The notes below the pieces were generated by a model. That model was not told the origin of the DNA. It saw only the letters and a list, made by a program, of their open reading frames with translations, and did not search any database. The translations under genes were made by a program, and so were the position numbers. Below are positions 1 to 8,710 of a stretch of 64,000 bases of DNA, one piece after another (positions within the stretch are counted from its first letter, which is position 1; each line of letters starts with the position of its first letter). Source of the DNA: Sphingomicrobium lutaoense. GTDB lineage: Bacteria; Pseudomonadota; Alphaproteobacteria; Sphingomonadales; Sphingomonadaceae. The stretch is from positions 753,317 to 817,316 of the forward strand of contig NZ_JACICF010000001.1 of NCBI RefSeq assembly GCF_014195685.1, in the 5' to 3' direction.

Positions 1-273
1 GGCATTGCCGAGCAATGCATCGACCTCGGGCATGGCGCGGAAGGTCTCAGGTTCGATCTGCGCCGCGCAACCGGTGACGAGAAGCCGGGCATCGGGATGG
101 TCGCGGCGAGCGCGGCGGACCGCCTGGCGCGTGTGGCGCACCGCCTCGGCGGTGACCGCGCAGCTGTTGACGATGACGAGATCCTGTTCGCCCTTGGCAT
201 CGAGCGCGCGCTTCATCGTCTCGCTTTCGGCATAGTTGAGCCGGCAGCCGAGGGTGATGGTCTCGACGCTCAT
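1..273 (-). CDS. mtaB: tRNA (N6-threonylcarbamoyladenosine(37)-C2)-methylthiotransferase MtaB, N-terminal part
   Basis: Only the first 91 codons lie in the window; the gene runs off the left edge. The protein starts MSVETITLGCRLNYAESE, the hallmark start of the MTTase domain of methylthiotransferases. Three cysteines at residues 10, 38 and 69 sit where the auxiliary 4Fe-4S cluster is bound. The radical-SAM CxxxCxxC motif would lie beyond the edge. The family adds a methylthio group to t6A37 of ANN-decoding tRNAs; assignment to MtaB rather than MiaB or RimO rests on the GCRLN form of the motif. Its ATG overlaps the dapF stop by four bases (ATGA), so the two are probably translationally coupled. 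Confidence 0.85.
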   Translation of the reverse strand, partial: MSVETITLGCRLNYAESETMKRALDAKGEQDLVIVNSCAVTAEAVRHTRQAVRRARRDHPDARLLVTGCAAQIEPETFRAMPEVDALLGNA

Positions 274-1070
274 GCCAGCGCGTCCATGTCAATGTCGCCG
301 GTGAAGACATGGGTGGCAGGGCCGCGCATCAGAATGTTCTGGCCCGGCGCCCAGCTGATTTCGAGCGTGCCGCCGTCCATTTCCACCTCGACCGGCGAGA
401 TGGCGAGCTTTCGACCGATTGCGGCGACCGCGGTGGCGCAGGCGCCGGTTCCGCAGGCACGGGTAAGCCCCGCGCCCCGTTCCCAGGTGCGCAGCCGCAC
501 CTTTCCATCGTTCACCTCGGCGACATTGACGTTGATCCGGTCGGGGAAGGCGGGATCGGTCTCGATGCGCGGGCCGAGGTCGCCAAGCGGGACGGCATCG
601 AGGTCATCGACGAAGAAAACGAGGTGGGGATTGCCGACATTGACCGCATCGGGGGCCGAAAGCTGGTCCCAGGCCATCGGCAGGGGACGGGTGTCGACCG
701 GATCGGCAATCGGGATCTGGTCATGCGCAAAGCGCGGCGGGGGCAGTTCGATACTGACCATGTCGTCGACGGTTACGCCGGTGAGCAAGCCGCCCTCGGT
801 CTCGATCGTCGGGGCGCCGGTGAGCGACACCACGCAGCGTGCGGCGTTGCCGCAGGCGCTGGCGGGCTTTCCGTCGGGATTCCAGATGCGCATCCGCACC
901 TCAGCCTTCTCGCCCGGTTCGATCAGGATGAGCTGGTCGCAGCCCACGCCTTCGCGCCGGTCGCACAGCGCGCGCACCTGCGCCCCGCCGAGATCGACCG
1001 GCTGCCGGCGCGCGTCGATGACAATGAAGTCATTGCCCAGACCGTGCATCTTGTGAAAGCGAAGCTTCAT
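270..1070 (-). CDS. dapF: Diaminopimelate epimerase
   Basis: A 266-residue protein, the usual family length, that interconverts LL- and meso-diaminopimelate in the cytoplasm for lysine and peptidoglycan synthesis. The two catalytic cysteines are visible: Cys73 in SACGNAARC and Cys206 in RACGTGACAT. The N-terminus MKLRFHKMHGLGNDFIVID is canonical and fixes the start. It is the first gene of a minus-strand pair with mtaB, whose start overlaps the dapF stop. The gene diverges from the MgtC-like gene across about 95 bases, which should hold promoters for both; no convincing box is seen there. Confidence 0.97.
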   Translation of the reverse strand: MKLRFHKMHGLGNDFIVIDARRQPVDLGGAQVRALCDRREGVGCDQLILIEPGEKAEVRMRIWNPDGKPASACGNAARCVVSLTGAPTIETEGGLLTGVTVDDMVSIELPPPRFAHDQIPIADPVDTRPLPMAWDQLSAPDAVNVGNPHLVFFVDDLDAVPLGDLGPRIETDPAFPDRINVNVAEVNDGKVRLRTWERGAGLTRACGTGACATAVAAIGRKLAISPVEVEMDGGTLEISWAPGQNILMRGPATHVFTGDIDMDALA

Positions 1071-1165
1071 GGAGTGAGCGACTTAGTGATGCCCGGCCTT
1101 CAGGGCAATGGCGGCGCTTTTTCCGGGGTCGGTTCGTTGAAACAATCGCAGCGCAGTGCGTTGGG

Positions 1166-1657
1166 ATGCGCATGGAACTCAATCCCGCTATCGCGATCGA
1201 CGGACTCGATGCCGACCTGCTGCTCCGCGTCGGCCTGGCCGCGCTGATCGGCCTGCTCCTTGGGTTCGACCGGGAATTGCGCGGTCATGCGGCCGGGATG
1301 CGAACGCATGGCATCGTCTGCGTGTCGGCGGCGGCGATGACGATTTCGGTGATGGCCATCTATCTCCAGTTGGGGCCCGCGCGGATGGACCCCCTGCGCC
1401 TGTTCGAGGCGGCGGGCGCCTTCATCGGGATCATCGGGGCGGGTCTCATCATCTTTTCCAAGGGGCGGGTACATAATCTCACCACCGCCGCGCATCTGTG
1501 GCTGACCGCGGTGATCGGGATCGCCTGCGGCGCGGGGCAATGGCCGCTGGTCCTGATCGGCACGGTGATCAGCGTGGTGATGATCACCTTGCTGGGGATT
1601 GCCGAGAAGATGGTGCGGCGCGGCCACAGGCTGGAGAAGGAACCGCGCGAGGAGTGA
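1166..1657 (+). CDS. MgtC/SapB family membrane protein
   Basis: A 163-residue inner-membrane protein with four to five predicted hydrophobic segments. The N-terminal half carries the family signature LIGLLLGFDRELRGHAAGMRTH, with the charged RE..G..R.H pattern after the first helix seen in MgtC/SapB/YhiD proteins. MgtC members of pathogens act in low-magnesium adaptation and modulate F-type ATP synthase, but environmental homologues such as this are largely uncharacterised, so a magnesium role is inference only. Two in-frame ATGs (1166 and 1172) are possible starts. It lacks the C-terminal ACT-like domain of long MgtC proteins. Confidence 0.85.
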   Translation: MRMELNPAIAIDGLDADLLLRVGLAALIGLLLGFDRELRGHAAGMRTHGIVCVSAAAMTISVMAIYLQLGPARMDPLRLFEAAGAFIGIIGAGLIIFSKGRVHNLTTAAHLWLTAVIGIACGAGQWPLVLIGTVISVVMITLLGIAEKMVRRGHRLEKEPREE

Positions 1658-1763
1658 TTTCGTCGCGCTCGCCGATTGCCCCCGCCGGAGAATTGGACGA
1701 TGGTGAGCAAGTGACGAACCAATCGGGGGATGCAGTTTTCATGCAGGACGGGGAACGGCGCGG

Positions 1764-2339
1764 ATGAGCAATGCCTTTGCGCCGATCGACACGGAATTGC
1801 GCCAGAAGGCGCAGGACGTGATCGACTATTGGTTCGACGAAGTAGGACCCGAGGGCTGGTTCACCAAGGATCCCGCACGCGATGCCGAGATCAAGGAGAA
1901 ATGGGGCGCGCTTCGCCAGCGGGTGATCGACGAGGAAGGACGGGTGTGGCGCGAGGGGCCGAGACGGATCCTTGCCGCGGTCATCCTGCTCGACCAGTTC
2001 TCGCGCAATATCCATCGCGGGTCGGCCAAGGCGTTCGAGGCCGATGGGCTGGCGCGCCGCTTGACGCGGCGGGCAATCGCCAAGGGGTGGGACCAGCGGA
2101 TGAGCAAGGAGCAACGCCGCTTTCTCTACATGCCGCTGATGCATTCGGAGGATCTGGACGACCAGGAAGAGAGTGTCCGGCTGTTCGATGCGATGAGCGA
2201 GGAGGGTCGCGACAAGTTCGCGCATCTCCATTACCAGCAGATCGCCGATTTCGGACGTTTCCCCGGGCGGAACGAAGCGCTGGGCCGGACGAGCACCGCC
2301 GAGGAGCGGATCGCGCTCGAAGGGGGAGCGGCTTTCTGA
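1764..2339 (+). CDS. DUF924 family protein
   Basis: A 191-residue soluble, helix-rich protein. The N-terminal DVIDYWFDEVGPEGWFTKD stretch, the ILLDQFSRNIHRG segment near residue 75 and the RFLYMPLMHSED segment near residue 115 are typical of the DUF924 (TPR-like) family. Members are widespread in proteobacteria but have no established biochemical role. No signal peptide or membrane segment is seen. It follows the MgtC-like gene on the same strand with a gap of about 105 bases and precedes an exporter gene. Nothing in its context points to a specific function. Confidence 0.85.
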   Translation: MSNAFAPIDTELRQKAQDVIDYWFDEVGPEGWFTKDPARDAEIKEKWGALRQRVIDEEGRVWREGPRRILAAVILLDQFSRNIHRGSAKAFEADGLARRLTRRAIAKGWDQRMSKEQRRFLYMPLMHSEDLDDQEESVRLFDAMSEEGRDKFAHLHYQQIADFGRFPGRNEALGRTSTAEERIALEGGAAF

Positions 2340-2409
2340 GCGCGGCGGGAACGGGGCGACGCGCGGGCGGTTGTGCTGCCGCCAGTCCTGATTTTTCCGA
2401 GGCGCTCCG

Positions 2410-3165
2410 GTGATCGAACCCCTGATCGAGGCATTGCTGCCTTTCATCGCCATCGGTTTTGCCGCGCAGGTCGTCGACGGGTCGCTGGGGATGGCATTCG
2501 GGGTGATCTCGAACACGCTGCTCATCAGCATCGGGATGCCGCCTGCCGCAGCGTCGGCGGGAGTGCATGTCGTCGAAACCTTTACCACGGGCGCCTCGGC
2601 GGCGAGCCATGTGTGGCATCGCAGCGTGCGCTGGAAGCTGTTCCTGCGGCTGATGATCCCCGGGGTGATCGGCGGGGTGCTGGGTGCCTATCTGTTGACG
2701 CAGGTCGATGCGAGCATCGCTCGGCCTTTCGTGCTCACCTACCTGTCGCTGATCGGGGTCACCTTGTTGTGGCGGGGTTTCCGCTATCCGCCGAGCGAGA
2801 AGAGTCCCAAGGTGGTCGAGCCGCTGGGGTTGGTCGGCGGTTTCCTCGATGCTGCGGGCGGCGGGGGCTGGGGGCCGGTGGTGACGAGCAATCTCCTCGT
2901 CCAGGGCGCGAGCCCCCGCCATGTGATCGGATCGGTCAACGCCGCCGAATTCTTCCTGACCGTCGCGGTCTCGGCGACTTTCATCGCGGCGCTGGGCTGG
3001 GCAGCCTTCACCACCGCGACGGTGGGGCTTCTCATCGGCGGGATGATCGCCGCGCCCTTCGGGGCGATGCTTGCCAAGCGAGTGAGCGCCAAGACGCTTT
3101 TGATGGTAGTCGGTGTCGTCCTGACGCTTACCAGCGTCTATGGGGTGGTGATGGCGCTGCGCTAA
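2410..3165 (+). CDS. Sulfite exporter TauE/SafE family protein
   Basis: A 251-residue polytopic membrane protein with about seven to eight hydrophobic segments. The duplicated TauE/SafE motifs are visible: GFAAQVVDGSLGMAFGV near the N-terminus and GFLDAAGGGGWGPVV in the second half. Family members export or import sulfite, sulfoacetate and other small organic anions; the substrate cannot be read from sequence. The start is a GTG preceded by a GAGG element at suitable spacing. The protein ends seven bases before the convergent DUF3008 gene. No sulfur-metabolism neighbour supports a sulfite role here. Confidence 0.9.
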   Translation: MIEPLIEALLPFIAIGFAAQVVDGSLGMAFGVISNTLLISIGMPPAAASAGVHVVETFTTGASAASHVWHRSVRWKLFLRLMIPGVIGGVLGAYLLTQVDASIARPFVLTYLSLIGVTLLWRGFRYPPSEKSPKVVEPLGLVGGFLDAAGGGGWGPVVTSNLLVQGASPRHVIGSVNAAEFFLTVAVSATFIAALGWAAFTTATVGLLIGGMIAAPFGAMLAKRVSAKTLLMVVGVVLTLTSVYGVVMALR

Positions 3166-3171
3166 AGAAGC

Positions 3172-3360
3172 TCAGTCCTCGTCGACATGTTCGGGCAGGT
3201 CCGAGCGGTCGGTCGAGGCGAATTCCTCCAGCTCCTTCTCGGTCATGCTGTCATACATTTCCTTCGAGGCGCCTTTCAGTTCGGAGACCTTGGTCTCGCC
3301 GCGCTTGGCTGACAATGCGGCGCCGGCGGCTTTCTGCTGGGCTGCGGACTTGGCGGGCAT
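3172..3360 (-). CDS. Small DUF3008 family protein
   Basis: A 62-residue hydrophilic protein, MPAKSAAQQKAAGAALSAKR at its start, matching the short DUF3008 family in its invariant MPAKS..QQ.AAGAAL..KRG opening. The second half is acidic (MTEKELEEFAST, then HVDED). Function is unknown; the lysine/alanine-rich amphipathic start and frequent occurrence beside stress genes elsewhere suggest a stress-related small protein, which is inference. The start was chosen at 3360 because a clear GGGAGGAAA ribosome-binding site precedes it; a longer reading frame upstream lacks one. It is convergent with the TauE-like gene and divergent from ffh. Confidence 0.85.
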   Translation of the reverse strand: MPAKSAAQQKAAGAALSAKRGETKVSELKGASKEMYDSMTEKELEEFASTDRSDLPEHVDED

Positions 3361-3419
3361 GATATTTCCTCCCTGGTGGTTTCGATGGGTCAACGCGGGA
3401 GGCGGGGAGCGCGATCCGC

Positions 3420-3448
3420 TTGACGTGGCGGCCGGTCTCACCTAGAGG
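3420..3448 (+). promoter_or_regulatory. Candidate sigma-70 promoter for ffh operon
   Basis: A TTGACG hexamer at 3420-3425 is followed after 17 bases by TAGAGG at 3443-3448. It sits in the divergent region between the DUF3008 gene and ffh and would give a leader of about 110 bases before ffh. The -35 match is good and the -10 match mediocre. Visual prediction only. Confidence 0.35.
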
Positions 3449-3566
3449 CGCGCTCGTCGATTGTACGACAGATCGAGAACCGCAGCGCTTATGGCGCACG
3501 CTGGCCGACGAGGTTTCGTCCGCCGGCGTTTCTTGCGTTACGGCCTCGATCGATAGGGAGAAGTGA

Positions 3567-5024
3567 ATGTTTGACAGCCTGAGCGACCGCCTTTCCGGTG
3601 TGTTCGACAAGCTCCGCGGACGCGGCGCCTTGTCGGAAACCGAAGTGCGCGCCGCCATGCGCGAAGTGCGCGTGGCACTGCTCGAGGCCGATGTCGCTCT
3701 CCCCGTCGCCCGCGAATTCGTCGAGGAAGTCACCGAGCGCGCGGTGGGCGAGGAAGTCGTCCGCTCGGTCACGCCGGGGCAGATGGTCGTCAAGATCGTC
3801 AACGATGCGCTGGTCGAGCTTTTGGGTTCGACCAATGCCGAACTCGACCTCAACACCAGCCCGCCCGCCGTCGTGATGATGGTCGGTCTGCAGGGCTCGG
3901 GCAAGACGACCACCACGGCGAAGCTCGCCAAGCGGCTCAAGGAGAAGGACCGCAAGAAGGTCATGATGGCCTCGCTCGACGTGGCGCGTCCGGCCGCGCA
4001 GGAGCAGCTCGCGGTGCTCGGGCGGCAGGCCGGGGTGGACACGCTGCCGATCGTGGCGGGCCAGTCGCCGACCGATATCGCCAAGCGGGCGCTCGAGAGC
4101 GCGCGGCTGCAGGGCTACGACGTCCTGATGCTCGACACGGCGGGTCGTCTCCATGTCGATCAGCAGCTGATGGACGAGATGAACGCCATCGCGGCGGCCT
4201 CCAAGCCGGCCGAGACCTTGCTCGTTGTCGACAGTCTGACGGGCCAGGACGCGGTCAATGTCGCCAAGGGCTTTGGCGCCGAAGTCGAATTGAGCGGCGT
4301 CATCCTCACCCGCATGGACGGCGATGCGCGCGGCGGCGCGGCGCTGTCGATGCGCAAGGTGACGGGCAAGCCGATCAAGTTCGCCGGGACGGGCGAGGGG
4401 CTCGATGCGATCGAGCCGTTCCATCCCGACCGCGTCGCCGGGCGCATCCTCGGCATGGGCGATGTCGTCAGCCTCGTCGAGAAGGCCGCCGAGACGGTCA
4501 AGATGGAGGATGCCGAGCGTCTTGCGAAGAAGATGGAGAAGGGGAAGTTCGATCTCGACGACCTCGCTCTCCAGATCAAGCAGATGCAGGCGATGGGTGG
4601 CGTCGGGGCGCTCGCCAAGATGATGCCCGGGATGAAAGGCATGAAGGCGGCGGGCGATGTCGACGAGAAGGCGCTGACGCGGCTCGAGGCGATGATGAGC
4701 TCGATGACGCCGGGCGAGCGGGCCAAGCCCAAGATCATCAACGCCAAGCGCAAGATCCGGATCGCCAAGGGCTCGGGCACGACCGTGCAGGACGTGAACA
4801 AGCTGTTGAAGATGCACCAGCAGATGGAAAGCGCGATGAAGAAGCTCAAGAAGATGGGCGGCTTCGGGAAACTCGCGGCGATGTTCGGTGGGGGCAAGGG
4901 GCTGCCCGGCGGGGATGGGATGCCCGATCTCGGCGGTGCGCTGCCTGGCGGGCTTCCGGGGCTTGGCGGTCCCGGGGCGCCTGGTGGCTTGCCGCCCGGT
5001 TTTGACAAGTTTTCAAAGAAATAG
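3567..5024 (+). CDS. ffh: Signal recognition particle protein Ffh
   Basis: A 485-residue SRP54-type GTPase that, with 4.5S RNA, delivers nascent inner-membrane proteins to FtsY. The N domain occupies residues 1-95. The G domain shows the P-loop GLQGSGKTTT (108-117), DTAGR (190-194) and TRMDGDARGG (248-257). The M domain follows from about 325, rich in methionine (KQMQAMGGVGALAKMMPGMK), and a long Gly/Pro-rich tail (GGGKGLPGGDGMPDLGG...) closes the protein. The start is preceded by GGGAGAAG. It is the first gene of the ffh-rpsP-rimM unit, with 27 bases to rpsP. Confidence 0.98.
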   Translation: MFDSLSDRLSGVFDKLRGRGALSETEVRAAMREVRVALLEADVALPVAREFVEEVTERAVGEEVVRSVTPGQMVVKIVNDALVELLGSTNAELDLNTSPPAVVMMVGLQGSGKTTTTAKLAKRLKEKDRKKVMMASLDVARPAAQEQLAVLGRQAGVDTLPIVAGQSPTDIAKRALESARLQGYDVLMLDTAGRLHVDQQLMDEMNAIAAASKPAETLLVVDSLTGQDAVNVAKGFGAEVELSGVILTRMDGDARGGAALSMRKVTGKPIKFAGTGEGLDAIEPFHPDRVAGRILGMGDVVSLVEKAAETVKMEDAERLAKKMEKGKFDLDDLALQIKQMQAMGGVGALAKMMPGMKGMKAAGDVDEKALTRLEAMMSSMTPGERAKPKIINAKRKIRIAKGSGTTVQDVNKLLKMHQQMESAMKKLKKMGGFGKLAAMFGGGKGLPGGDGMPDLGGALPGGLPGLGGPGAPGGLPPGFDKFSKK

Positions 5025-5051
5025 ACCTGATTTTTTAGAAGGAAGAAGAAA

Positions 5052-5576
5052 ATGGCAGTTGCAATTCGTCTCGCCCGTGGTGGCGCCAAGAAGCGGCCTT
5101 ATTACCGCATCGTCGTGGCCGACAGCCGTCGTTCGCGCGATGGTCGTTTCATCGAGCGCGTCGGCAGCTACAACCCGCTGCTCGCCAAGGACGATCCCGA
5201 GCGCGTGAAGCTCGACCAGGACCGCATCCGTCACTGGCTGTCGGTCGGCGCGCAGCCGTCGGACCGCGTGCTTCGCTTCCTCGATGCCGCGGGCATCATG
5301 GAGCGTCCGGCGCGCAACAATCCGCAGAAGGCCGAGCCGGGCGAGAAGGCCAAGGAGCGTCTCGAAGAGAAGGCCCAGAAGGAAGCCGACGCCAAGGAAG
5401 CCGAAGAAGCGGCGAAGGCCGAAGCCGAAGCGCCCAAGGAAGAAGCTACCGAGGAAGCACCGGCGGAAGAAGCCAAGGCTGACGAAGCTCCGGCTGAAGG
5501 AGCCAAGGCTGAAGAAGCTCCGGCTGACGAAGCCAAGGCCGAGGAAGCGTCGGAAGACGCCGAGAAGGCCGAATAA
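5052..5576 (+). CDS. rpsP: 30S ribosomal protein S16 with long acidic/alanine-rich tail
   Basis: The first 80 or so residues are canonical S16 ([20 protein letters not shown], then [20 protein letters not shown]), a small-subunit assembly protein. The protein is 174 residues long, about double the size of E. coli S16, because of a low-complexity C-terminal tail of Ala, Glu, Lys and Pro. Part of the tail repeats with a ten-residue period ([10 protein letters not shown] / [10 protein letters not shown] / [10 protein letters not shown]). Ala/Glu-rich S16 tails are common in sphingomonads, so this is unusual against the family but perhaps not within the order. A purine-rich AGAAGGAAGAAG precedes the start, and rimM follows after five bases. 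Confidence 0.97.
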   Translation: MAVAIRLARGGAKKRPYYRIVVADSRRSRDGRFIERVGSYNPLLAKDDPERVKLDQDRIRHWLSVGAQPSDRVLRFLDAAGIMERPARNNPQKAEPGEKAKERLEEKAQKEADAKEAEEAAKAEAEAPKEEATEEAPAEEAKADEAPAEGAKAEEAPADEAKAEEASEDAEKAE

Positions 5577-5581
5577 CAGCC

Positions 5582-6088
5582 ATGACGTCACCGGCGGCAT
5601 CGGCGGGGCGCGTCGCGCTGGCCGCGGTCGCCGGAGCGCATGGTATCAAGGGCGAGGTCCGCTTGAAGCTGTTTGCCGAAGGGGTGGACAGCTTAAAGAA
5701 AGCGGCCTCGCTTTTTGTTGGCGGAGTCGAGCGCAAGCCTCTCTCGGTGCGCGCGGGCGGCAAGGCCGTGATCGCGCGCTTCGAGGGCGTCGAAAGCCGC
5801 GATGCCGCCGAGGCGCTTCGCGGCCAATTGATCGAGATCGACCGCGACGAGCTGCCGCCGCTCGAGGAAGGCGAATATTATTTCTCCGACCTCATCGGGT
5901 TGGCGGTCGTCGACGAGGATGGCGAGGCGATCGGCACGGTCCGGAGCGTGGACAATTTCGGGGCGAGCGACGTGGTCGAGATCGAGCGCCCGAGCGGCAA
6001 GAGCTTCATGGTGCCGCTGATCCCCCAAGCGGTGCCCGAATGGGACGAGGAACGTCTCGTCGTGACCAGGGATTTTGCCGAGGAATGA
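5582..6088 (+). CDS. rimM: Ribosome maturation factor RimM
   Basis: A 168-residue protein of normal family length that binds S19 during 30S head assembly. The N-terminal VALAAVAGAHGIKGEVRLKLF motif (about residues 10-30) is the RimM signature, and the C-terminal PRC-barrel region contains YYFSDLIGLAVVDEDGE and PLIPQAVPEWDEE. It starts five bases after rpsP, as in the classical rpsP-rimM-trmD-rplS operon. trmD does not follow directly: the next gene is on the opposite strand, its stop only one base from the rimM stop. Confidence 0.96.
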   Translation: MTSPAASAGRVALAAVAGAHGIKGEVRLKLFAEGVDSLKKAASLFVGGVERKPLSVRAGGKAVIARFEGVESRDAAEALRGQLIEIDRDELPPLEEGEYYFSDLIGLAVVDEDGEAIGTVRSVDNFGASDVVEIERPSGKSFMVPLIPQAVPEWDEERLVVTRDFAEE

Positions 6089-6089
6089 A

Positions 6090-7013
6090 CTAGCGGCGGA
6101 GCGGGCGCTCCTTCGCCAGATCGTTGCGGATCGTGGTCGAGGCCACCCCGCCCTGGCCCATGGCATTGGAAATCTGGTCGAGACCGATCACCACGTCGCC
6201 CGCAGCATAGAGGCCCTCGACGCTACAGCGCTGGTGATCGTCGACCCATAGACAGCCATCGCCCTTCAGCTTTGCCCCGACCATCTCGGCCAGCTGGACA
6301 TGGGTGTCCGAGCCGAGCGCGGGGTAGATGCTGGTGAAGGCCATCGTCCGGTCATCGGCAGTCGTCACGCAGATCTTTTCCTTGGCGGGGTCGATTGCCT
6401 CGACTGGCCCGTCGACGGTGCGGATGCCCGCCTCGTCGAGCATCCTGCGGTCCTTTGCGTCGAGTTCGTGCGGGCCGCCGGGGGCGATGAGGATGATGTC
6501 ATCGGTGTAGCCGCGAATGAAATTGGCCTCAGCGGCGCCATGATGGCCGGTGCCGATCACGCCCACTGGCTTGTCGGTGACTTCATAGCCGTCGCAGATC
6601 GGGCAGTAGCGAATGAGGCCGCGTGCCATAGCTTCGTCATGGACTTCGCGTTCGAGCATCGGCGGGCGGCGGTTGGTGACGCCGGTGGCAAGCAATACGG
6701 TGCGCGCGCGCACTGGACCCGATCCCCATTCGGCGGTGAAGATGCCGTCCTCGTCCAGATCGAGCCGGGTGACTTGCCCGTCCTTGATCTCGGCGCCGTA
6801 GCGGACCGCTTGCTCCTTCATCCGGTCAAGCAATTCCTTGCCGTTGATGCCGTCGGGAAAGCCCGCATGGTTGTGGCTGCGCGGGATCCAGGCGGCGCGG
6901 CTGTCGCCTCCGTCGACGATTACCGTGTCGAGATAATAGCGCGCGAGGTAGATGGCCGCGGTCAGTCCAGCGGGACCGGCGCCCACCACGAGGCAATCGA
7001 GGGTCTTGTCCAT
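6090..7013 (-). CDS. Thioredoxin reductase-like FAD/NAD(P)-dependent oxidoreductase
   Basis: A 307-residue two-dinucleotide-domain flavoprotein. FAD-binding [15 protein letters not shown] starts near residue 11, the NAD(P)-binding [13 protein letters not shown] near 151, and the C-terminal FAD motif [21 protein letters not shown] near 265. A redox pair Cys137-Pro-Ile-Cys140 followed by DGYE stands where thioredoxin reductases have CATC-DG. The length matches bacterial TrxB, but the differing CxxC makes it a paralogue whose partner is unknown rather than a certain TrxB. The gene lies on the opposite strand inside what is usually the rpsP-rimM-trmD-rplS operon. Confidence 0.85.
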   Translation of the reverse strand: MDKTLDCLVVGAGPAGLTAAIYLARYYLDTVIVDGGDSRAAWIPRSHNHAGFPDGINGKELLDRMKEQAVRYGAEIKDGQVTRLDLDEDGIFTAEWGSGPVRARTVLLATGVTNRRPPMLEREVHDEAMARGLIRYCPICDGYEVTDKPVGVIGTGHHGAAEANFIRGYTDDIILIAPGGPHELDAKDRRMLDEAGIRTVDGPVEAIDPAKEKICVTTADDRTMAFTSIYPALGSDTHVQLAEMVGAKLKGDGCLWVDDHQRCSVEGLYAAGDVVIGLDQISNAMGQGGVASTTIRNDLAKERPLRR

Positions 7014-7112
7014 TTCCAGCCAATGCCGCGCCCGGCGCTTCTGTTCCGCCGGGCGAGGGAACGGCGGGGCAGGCGCGCTCGTTGAAAGCTGTCGGCAGGA
7101 TGGAGGTTCAGG

Positions 7113-7514
7113 ATGCGAAGGGAAATTCTCTTATTGCTCGCCACGGGACTGGTCGCGGGATGCGCACCGAGCGAAGGCACCGAAAATGGCGAAGCGCCGC
7201 CGAGCGAGGTCGCCAGCGGCGAGGGCGAGGTGGTGAGCGACAGCAAGGGGATGCCCGTTCCCGACAATACGACGGGAACGCGGCCCGCGGGCGAGCCCGC
7301 CAGCTTCACCGTGCGCGGCACCGTGCGGCAGGGAACCGAATGTCCGGTACTCGAAACCGAGGACGGGCGGCGTTTCGCCCTGTCGCTGGGAAGCGGCGGC
7401 GATTATGCGCCGGGCACCCGGCTCGAAGTGGTCGGCGAAATGGCCGATGCCTCTTTCTGCATGGAAGGCGAAGGCACGATCATTCCCGACCGGATCGTCG
7501 TTCTCGAACCATAG
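7113..7514 (+). CDS. Hypothetical lipoprotein
   Basis: A 133-residue predicted lipoprotein. It begins [21 protein letters not shown], with lipobox LVAGC, so Cys17 should be lipidated. A low-complexity acidic/Ser linker follows (residues 20-65), then a small beta-rich domain ([20 protein letters not shown], then GRRFALSLG..., ending DRIVVLEP) with two cysteines that could pair. The domain resembles short OB- or DUF5818-like periplasmic modules, but I do not assign a family. GGATGGAGG precedes the start. It ends 46 bases before trmD and may be transcribed with it. Confidence 0.7.
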   Translation: MRREILLLLATGLVAGCAPSEGTENGEAPPSEVASGEGEVVSDSKGMPVPDNTTGTRPAGEPASFTVRGTVRQGTECPVLETEDGRRFALSLGSGGDYAPGTRLEVVGEMADASFCMEGEGTIIPDRIVVLEP

Positions 7515-7560
7515 GGCTTACGGGGTCGCACGAGGGCAAGGCTTGCGCTATGCGCCGCGC

Positions 7561-8289
7561 ATGACCTTTCGTGCATCCATATTGACGCTCTATCCCGACA
7601 TGTTTCCGGGGCCGTTGGGCGCGTCGCTCGCGGGGCGGGCACTGGAGGACGGCAAATGGTCGCTCGATGTCACCAACATCCGCGACTTTGCCGCCGACAA
7701 GCACCGCACCGTCGATGACACGCCCGCCGGGGGCGGAGCGGGTATGGTGCTGCGCTGTGACGTTCTGGCCGCTGCATTGGACAGCGTCGCCGACGGGCGG
7801 CCGATGCTGGCAATGAGCCCGAGGGGCAAGCCGCTCGACCAGGCGCGGGTGCGCGACCTGTCGGCGGGCGAGGGGGCGATCGTGCTGTGCGGGCGCTTCG
7901 AGGGTTTCGACGAGCGCATTTTCGAGGCACGCGATGTCGAGCCGGTGTCGATCGGCGATTATGTGCTGTCGGGCGGCGAACTGGGGGCGATGGTGCTTCT
8001 CGATGCTTGCATTCGGCTGCTGCCCGGGGTAATGGGCGCGGCCTCCAGCGGAGAGGAGGAGAGCTTCGAGCAAGGTCTCCTGGAATATCCGCACTATACC
8101 CGACCTTATGAATGGGAAGGGCGCACGATCCCCGAAGTGCTGCGATCTGGGGATCATGCGAAGATTGCCGCTTGGCGCAAGGCAAGGGCAATCGAGGATA
8201 CAAGGCTACGGCGGCCGGACCTGATGGAGCGTCATGGGGACGCTCGGGACCAGTCGCCCTCTGGCGCGCGGCGAAAAGAAGAGAGTTAG
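7561..8289 (+). CDS. trmD: tRNA (guanine(37)-N1)-methyltransferase
   Basis: A 242-residue SPOUT-class enzyme that methylates G37 of tRNAs reading CNN-type codons. The start [20 protein letters not shown] fits the family. [16 protein letters not shown] and [14 protein letters not shown] mark the S-adenosylmethionine trefoil-knot region, and [14 protein letters not shown] is the strongly conserved knot motif. The ATG at 7561 was chosen because upstream in-frame sequence is shadow of the lipoprotein gene. rplS follows after three bases, preserving the conserved trmD-rplS pair. Confidence 0.97.
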   Translation: MTFRASILTLYPDMFPGPLGASLAGRALEDGKWSLDVTNIRDFAADKHRTVDDTPAGGGAGMVLRCDVLAAALDSVADGRPMLAMSPRGKPLDQARVRDLSAGEGAIVLCGRFEGFDERIFEARDVEPVSIGDYVLSGGELGAMVLLDACIRLLPGVMGAASSGEEESFEQGLLEYPHYTRPYEWEGRTIPEVLRSGDHAKIAAWRKARAIEDTRLRRPDLMERHGDARDQSPSGARRKEES

Positions 8290-8292
8290 GTC

Positions 8293-8673
8293 ATGAACCT
8301 GATCCAGACGCTCGAGCAGGAACAGATTGCCGAGCTTACCAAGGACAAGAAGATTCCCGAATTCCGCCCGGGTGACACGCTGCGCATCGGTGTGCGCGTG
8401 ACCGAAGGCGAACGGACCCGTGTCCAGAATTTCGAAGGCGTGTGCATCGCCCGTTCGAACCGTGGCGTGAACAGCAATTTCACGGTTCGCAAGATTTCCT
8501 TCGGTGAAGGCGTGGAACGCGTGTTCCCGCTCTATTCGCCGAACATCGACAGCATCACGGTCGTGCGCAAGGGCGCCGTGCGTCGCGCCAAGCTTTATTA
8601 TCTGCGTGGTCGCACCGGTAAGGCCGCTCGTATCGCCGAGCGCAAGGACAACCGCCCCGCCAAGGGCGAGTGA
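8293..8673 (+). CDS. rplS: 50S ribosomal protein L19
   Basis: A 126-residue L19, the protein at the 30S-50S interface. [55 protein letters not shown] and [18 protein letters not shown] are all canonical. It follows trmD closely, and a strong hairpin with a T-run 40 bases beyond its stop ends the operon. The C-terminal extension is short ([12 protein letters not shown]), unlike the long tail on S16 in the same operon. Confidence 0.98.
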   Translation: MNLIQTLEQEQIAELTKDKKIPEFRPGDTLRIGVRVTEGERTRVQNFEGVCIARSNRGVNSNFTVRKISFGEGVERVFPLYSPNIDSITVVRKGAVRRAKLYYLRGRTGKAARIAERKDNRPAKGE

Positions 8674-8710
8674 CCTTGAAGTCAGGCCAGCGACCGGCTT
8701 GATCGACATG

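Noticed and set aside
5440-5560. Repeats in rpsP as a CRISPR-like or regulatory array
   Set aside because: The 30-base periodicity is in frame and explained by a low-complexity Ala/Glu/Lys/Pro protein tail; there are no spacers.
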